This document shows positions 61,230 through 64,000 of a stretch of DNA of 64,000 nucleotides, in pieces (within the stretch, counting starts at the first letter, position 1; the number at the start of each line of letters is the position of its first letter). Below the pieces are notes generated by a model, which searched no databases, had not been told where the DNA came from, and worked only from the letters and a program-made list of their open reading frames with translations. A program made the position numbers and the translations under genes. This DNA is from an uncultured Clostridia bacterium (GTDB lineage Bacteria > Bacillota > Clostridia > Oscillospirales > Oscillospiraceae): positions 62,001-126,000 of the forward strand of contig CAMCRV010000001.1 in NCBI GenBank assembly GCA_945877365.1, in the 5' to 3' direction.

Positions 61230-64000
61230 TTATGACAGCTGTATCAGCTGATCCAGATGGAAAAAGTACAGATACAGGGCCTTAACCGGTTTTTCATAGA
61301 TTCTGGACAGCGCCTGTCCATAGGTTCGCACCTGAGACTGGTAGCGTTTGACCGTATTGTCCAATGTTTCCGGTGTGACATGGTCTGTCTTGAAATCCAC
61401 AACTGTGATGCCGTCTTCCTCCAGAATGGCACAGTCAACAACACCCTGCAGCAGCACCTGCTCTCCCTCCAGCCCTTCGCCGTAGTTGGAGCCATCGTCC
61501 AAAACAGAGAATTTGAACTCTCTGAGACAGGGTATACCGCTTCGGACTTTGTCTCCAATGGCTGTGCGGAAAAATGCAAGCAGCTTTTCCGGGCTTATCA
61601 AACCGCCTTCTTCCGGGGTGAGAAAACCCTCCTGCGTCAGGCGCAGAACCTCCTTTTGGATGGAATCCGGATTGCCGCAGTTTTCATAGCGGATGTATTG
61701 CAGCGCCTTGTGCATAGCATTCCCGAATTGCTTTCCCATCACCCGGCCTGTCTGGAATCCGGGCTTCCGCCACTGTCGGCTCTGCCGTTCCGGCATAAAG
61801 GCATATTCTGCGGCTTCTTCATCCTTCAGGCGTCCCTTCTTCTGGGTCGCCGTCTGCTTGGAGGGTGCTCTGGTTGCTTCCTCATGGGGATAATGGAAGG
61901 AAAGAGCCTGCTTCAGCAAGTCCAGCGCACCATCCGGAAGTGTGTGCGTATCCATTTCGGGAAGGCTTTCCCGGGCAGCTGCCTCCGGTGCTTTGGAAAC
62001 TGTAATTCTCCATGGGCAATCCGAAAGCACAGTCTCTCGCGGCCGGCCTGCAATTGCATGGAGCACCCCGGCTTCCCGCCGATGCATGGCTGTCAGAAGC
62101 ACCCACTGACCCGGGCAGGAGGCCTCCCGGCAAAGGGCTTTCCCGCCGTCAAAATCCATGCGCAGAGCCAAATCCGTCAGATGGCTCTGCAGGGATCGGT
62201 CGGCATAAGTCATAACCAGTCTGTCCCGTGCCCGGGTCATGGCCACATAGAGCACGCGCAGTTCCTCTGACAGGCTCTGCGCTCCCTGCTTCGACGCAAT
62301 GGCGCGTTTGGCCAGAGATGGATAGCGGATTCTGCTGTCCGTATCTGCAACGGACAGACCAAGTCCCAGTTCCCTGTCGCACAGAATCTGCGCCTGAAGG
62401 CTTTCCCGGTTGAAGCTCCGTCCCAGGCCGCAGAGGAAAACCACCGGAAATTCCAGCCCCTTTGACTTATGAATACTCATGATGGACACGCTTCCGGCGT
62501 TTCCGGAGGCCGATGACAGAAGTCCCTTCTCCTCCATAGCATCCAGAAAATCCAGAAACTGGCTCAAATCCCGCAGCGTTCCCGTTTCAAATTCCGCCGC
62601 CAGTTGGAAAAAAATCTGGAGATTTTCCCGGCGGGCTTTTCCGTTATCCATGGCTCCATAGATGCTGTCCAGCCGTGTGGCGGAAAAACAGCTTTGCAGC
62701 AAACGGGTCAGGGGCTGCCGTCTGGCTTCCAGCCGAAGCGACTCCAAAAGTCCCAGAAAATGTCTTGCCTTTGGGTTATCCCATTGACACAGTGCATCAT
62801 AGATGCAGCCCTTTCGATGGGCGCCCCGGAGGGCAGCCAGATCATCCGCTGTAAATCCGAAAATGGGGCTGGCCAGGGTGCTGAGCAGAGGGATATCCTG
62901 CCGGGGATTCACAATAACCTGCAAAAAACTCCGCACAGATGCGATTTCCTGCGTGCGCAAAAGATCGTTGCCTCCTCCGGAACTGCACCGGATTCCCCGT
63001 TCCTCCAAAGCCTGCTGAAAGTAGCAGCCTACGCTGCCGGGTGACCGCAGAAGAATGACAATATCCTCGGCCTGCACCGGGCGAAGCCGGTCTTCCCCAC
63101 GAATCAGAATACCCTCCTGCAGCATCGTATGGATTCTGTCCGCCACAAACCGGGCTTCTTCCCGATAGCTGTCCTCCTGAATCTCAATGGCATGGAGTTC
63201 CACTGCGGCATCCGGCAGAGGATTCCGGGGGATTCCCTCTCTCAGCGCCTCTGCCTCCGTGTAGTCCAGCCCACCCAGCGCAGGAGACATACAGGTGGAA
63301 AACACATCATTTACCGCCTCCACGATCTCAGGCCCGGAACGGAAATTATGACTCAGCAAAACCTTTCTGTCACAGCCGGGCTCTGCCTCAGAGGCCGGGG
63401 CAAAGGTCTGATACTTTTTCAGAAAGATTTCCGGGTCTGCAAGACGGAACTGGTAGATAGACTGCTTTACATCCCCCACCAGAAAGCAGTTGTGATTCAT
63501 CCGGGTCAGAACCGAGAAAATGGCATCCTGGACACCGTTGGAGTCCTGGTATTCATCCACCATCACCTCCCGGAACCGGGAGGCAATCTCTTTGGCGGCA
63601 GCCGTGGGGCCGGTTCTGTTCTTTCCCAGAAGCAAATCCAGCGTCAGATGCTCCATATCTCCAAAGTCCAGCACTCTGCGTACCTTTTTTGCCTGCCGGA
63701 AGCTTCTTTCAAACTGCCTTACCAGAGCTATCAGACCTCGGGTTGCAGAAGCAGTCTGCTGCAAATCCAGCAAGACCTGAGCCGAATCGCCGGAGAATGC
63801 CTTTGCCTTTTTGGCAAGTTGCTCCTTGCAGGCGTTTCGGACTGCCTTTACCTGTTCTGCAAGTTCCGGGTCCGGGTTCTTTTTTGTGGGAAAGGTCAAT
63901 CTTCCAAAGTCCACACGGCAGTGCTGCACGGTTTCATCCCAGCCGGCACAGGCAGACAGCGTCTCAAGCTGATACAGTGTCTGCTTCATATTCTCCGATG
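61230..64000 (-). CDS. addA: ATP-dependent helicase/nuclease subunit A, C-terminal part (runs off window)
   Basis: The frame is open past the right edge; no start is assigned. About 920 residues are visible of an AddA that is usually 1150-1250. UvrD-type helicase motifs are VDEYQDSNGVQDAIF, GDVKQSIYQFRLADPEIF, SIMSIHKSKGLEFPVVFL and LRVLYVAMTRARDRLVMT. The C-terminal RecB-family nuclease has GNAMHKALQYI and the catalytic VVDFKTDHV. With AddB (not in the window) it processes double-strand breaks to single-strand ends for RecA at Chi. The Walker A end is outside. Confidence 0.94.
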   Translation of the reverse strand, partial: SENMKQTLYQLETLSACAGWDETVQHCRVDFGRLTFPTKKNPDPELAEQVKAVRNACKEQLAKKAKAFSGDSAQVLLDLQQTASATRGLIALVRQFERSFRQAKKVRRVLDFGDMEHLTLDLLLGKNRTGPTAAAKEIASRFREVMVDEYQDSNGVQDAIFSVLTRMNHNCFLVGDVKQSIYQFRLADPEIFLKKYQTFAPASEAEPGCDRKVLLSHNFRSGPEIVEAVNDVFSTCMSPALGGLDYTEAEALREGIPRNPLPDAAVELHAIEIQEDSYREEARFVADRIHTMLQEGILIRGEDRLRPVQAEDIVILLRSPGSVGCYFQQALEERGIRCSSGGGNDLLRTQEIASVRSFLQVIVNPRQDIPLLSTLASPIFGFTADDLAALRGAHRKGCIYDALCQWDNPKARHFLGLLESLRLEARRQPLTRLLQSCFSATRLDSIYGAMDNGKARRENLQIFFQLAAEFETGTLRDLSQFLDFLDAMEEKGLLSSASGNAGSVSIMSIHKSKGLEFPVVFLCGLGRSFNRESLQAQILCDRELGLGLSVADTDSRIRYPSLAKRAIASKQGAQSLSEELRVLYVAMTRARDRLVMTYADRSLQSHLTDLALRMDFDGGKALCREASCPGQWVLLTAMHRREAGVLHAIAGRPRETVLSDCPWRITVSKAPEAAARESLPEMDTHTLPDGALDLLKQALSFHYPHEEATRAPSKQTATQKKGRLKDEEAAEYAFMPERQSRQWRKPGFQTGRVMGKQFGNAMHKALQYIRYENCGNPDSIQKEVLRLTQEGFLTPEEGGLISPEKLLAFFRTAIGDKVRSGIPCLREFKFSVLDDGSNYGEGLEGEQVLLQGVVDCAILEEDGITVVDFKTDHVTPETLDNTVKRYQSQVRTYGQALSRIYEKPVKALYLYFFHLDQLIQLS

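Overview
The window looks like chromosome from a spore-forming Gram-positive bacterium of the class Clostridia, most plausibly an Oscillospirales (Ruminococcaceae/Oscillospiraceae) gut-type organism with moderate to high GC. This rests on gene content: spoIID, spoVAD, spoVAE, a GerW/YtfJ protein and a GerM-domain lipoprotein; AddA, ScpA/ScpB and IreB; T-box leaders on alaS and pheS; a large Gram-positive-type SRP RNA. The lineage is an inference; no 16S gene is present.

Layout. 1-2266: 3' end of a PpiC-type foldase, a split TauE/SafE transporter and ruvX. 2333-5955: rpmG-secE-nusG-rplK-rplA and rplJ-rplL, with two look-alike leaders in front of rplK and rplA that resemble L1-binding sites, and an L10-type leader with attenuator before rplJ. 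5980-16461: a membrane protein, then minus-strand Mrp, ABC-F, RNase M5-like protein, HolA and ComEC, and alaS under a T-box. 16474-24000: small unknown genes, a DMT transporter, and the minus-strand block acpP-SRP RNA-dnaX-ybaB-recR, followed by a HI0933-type flavoprotein and an RpiR regulator. 24025-28300: minus-strand operon scpA-scpB-DUF2953-gerW-dacF-rluB. 28338-36615: nucleoside kinase, SpoIID, an orphan E2-like acyltransferase with an altered active-site motif, an MBOAT/SGNH pair that probably O-acylates an envelope polymer, and an XRE-flavoprotein fusion. 36681-43652: HAD phosphatase, PepD, a GH25 lipoprotein with a 5'-nucleotidase, GNAT and a pseudouridine synthase.

43710-44842 is the only clearly accessory stretch: tRNA-Ser(CGA) and tRNA-Thr(CGT) flank an AT-rich kilobase with two tiny ORFs and the last 65 residues of a tyrosine recombinase. 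It looks like the scar of an integrated element. 44896-53352: uracil-DNA glycosylase, a DacA-like protein with substituted catalytic motifs, an operon of ComEA, two-component system, GerM lipoprotein and exonuclease III, then a contracted nnrD-lipoprotein-mazF cluster. 53389-64000: T-box pheS-pheT, ireB, an NlpC/P60 hydrolase, spoVAD-spoVAE, a 26-residue Asn/Gln peptide, and the C-terminal part of AddA, which runs off the window.

I see no CRISPR array, phage block or complete insertion sequence. The most interesting leads are small: the XRE-flavoprotein fusion, two enzymes with replaced catalytic residues, the N/Q peptide behind spoVA, the split TauE with its Shine-Dalgarno inside a terminator stem, and a promoter class with TTGCA -35 boxes and extended -10 elements.
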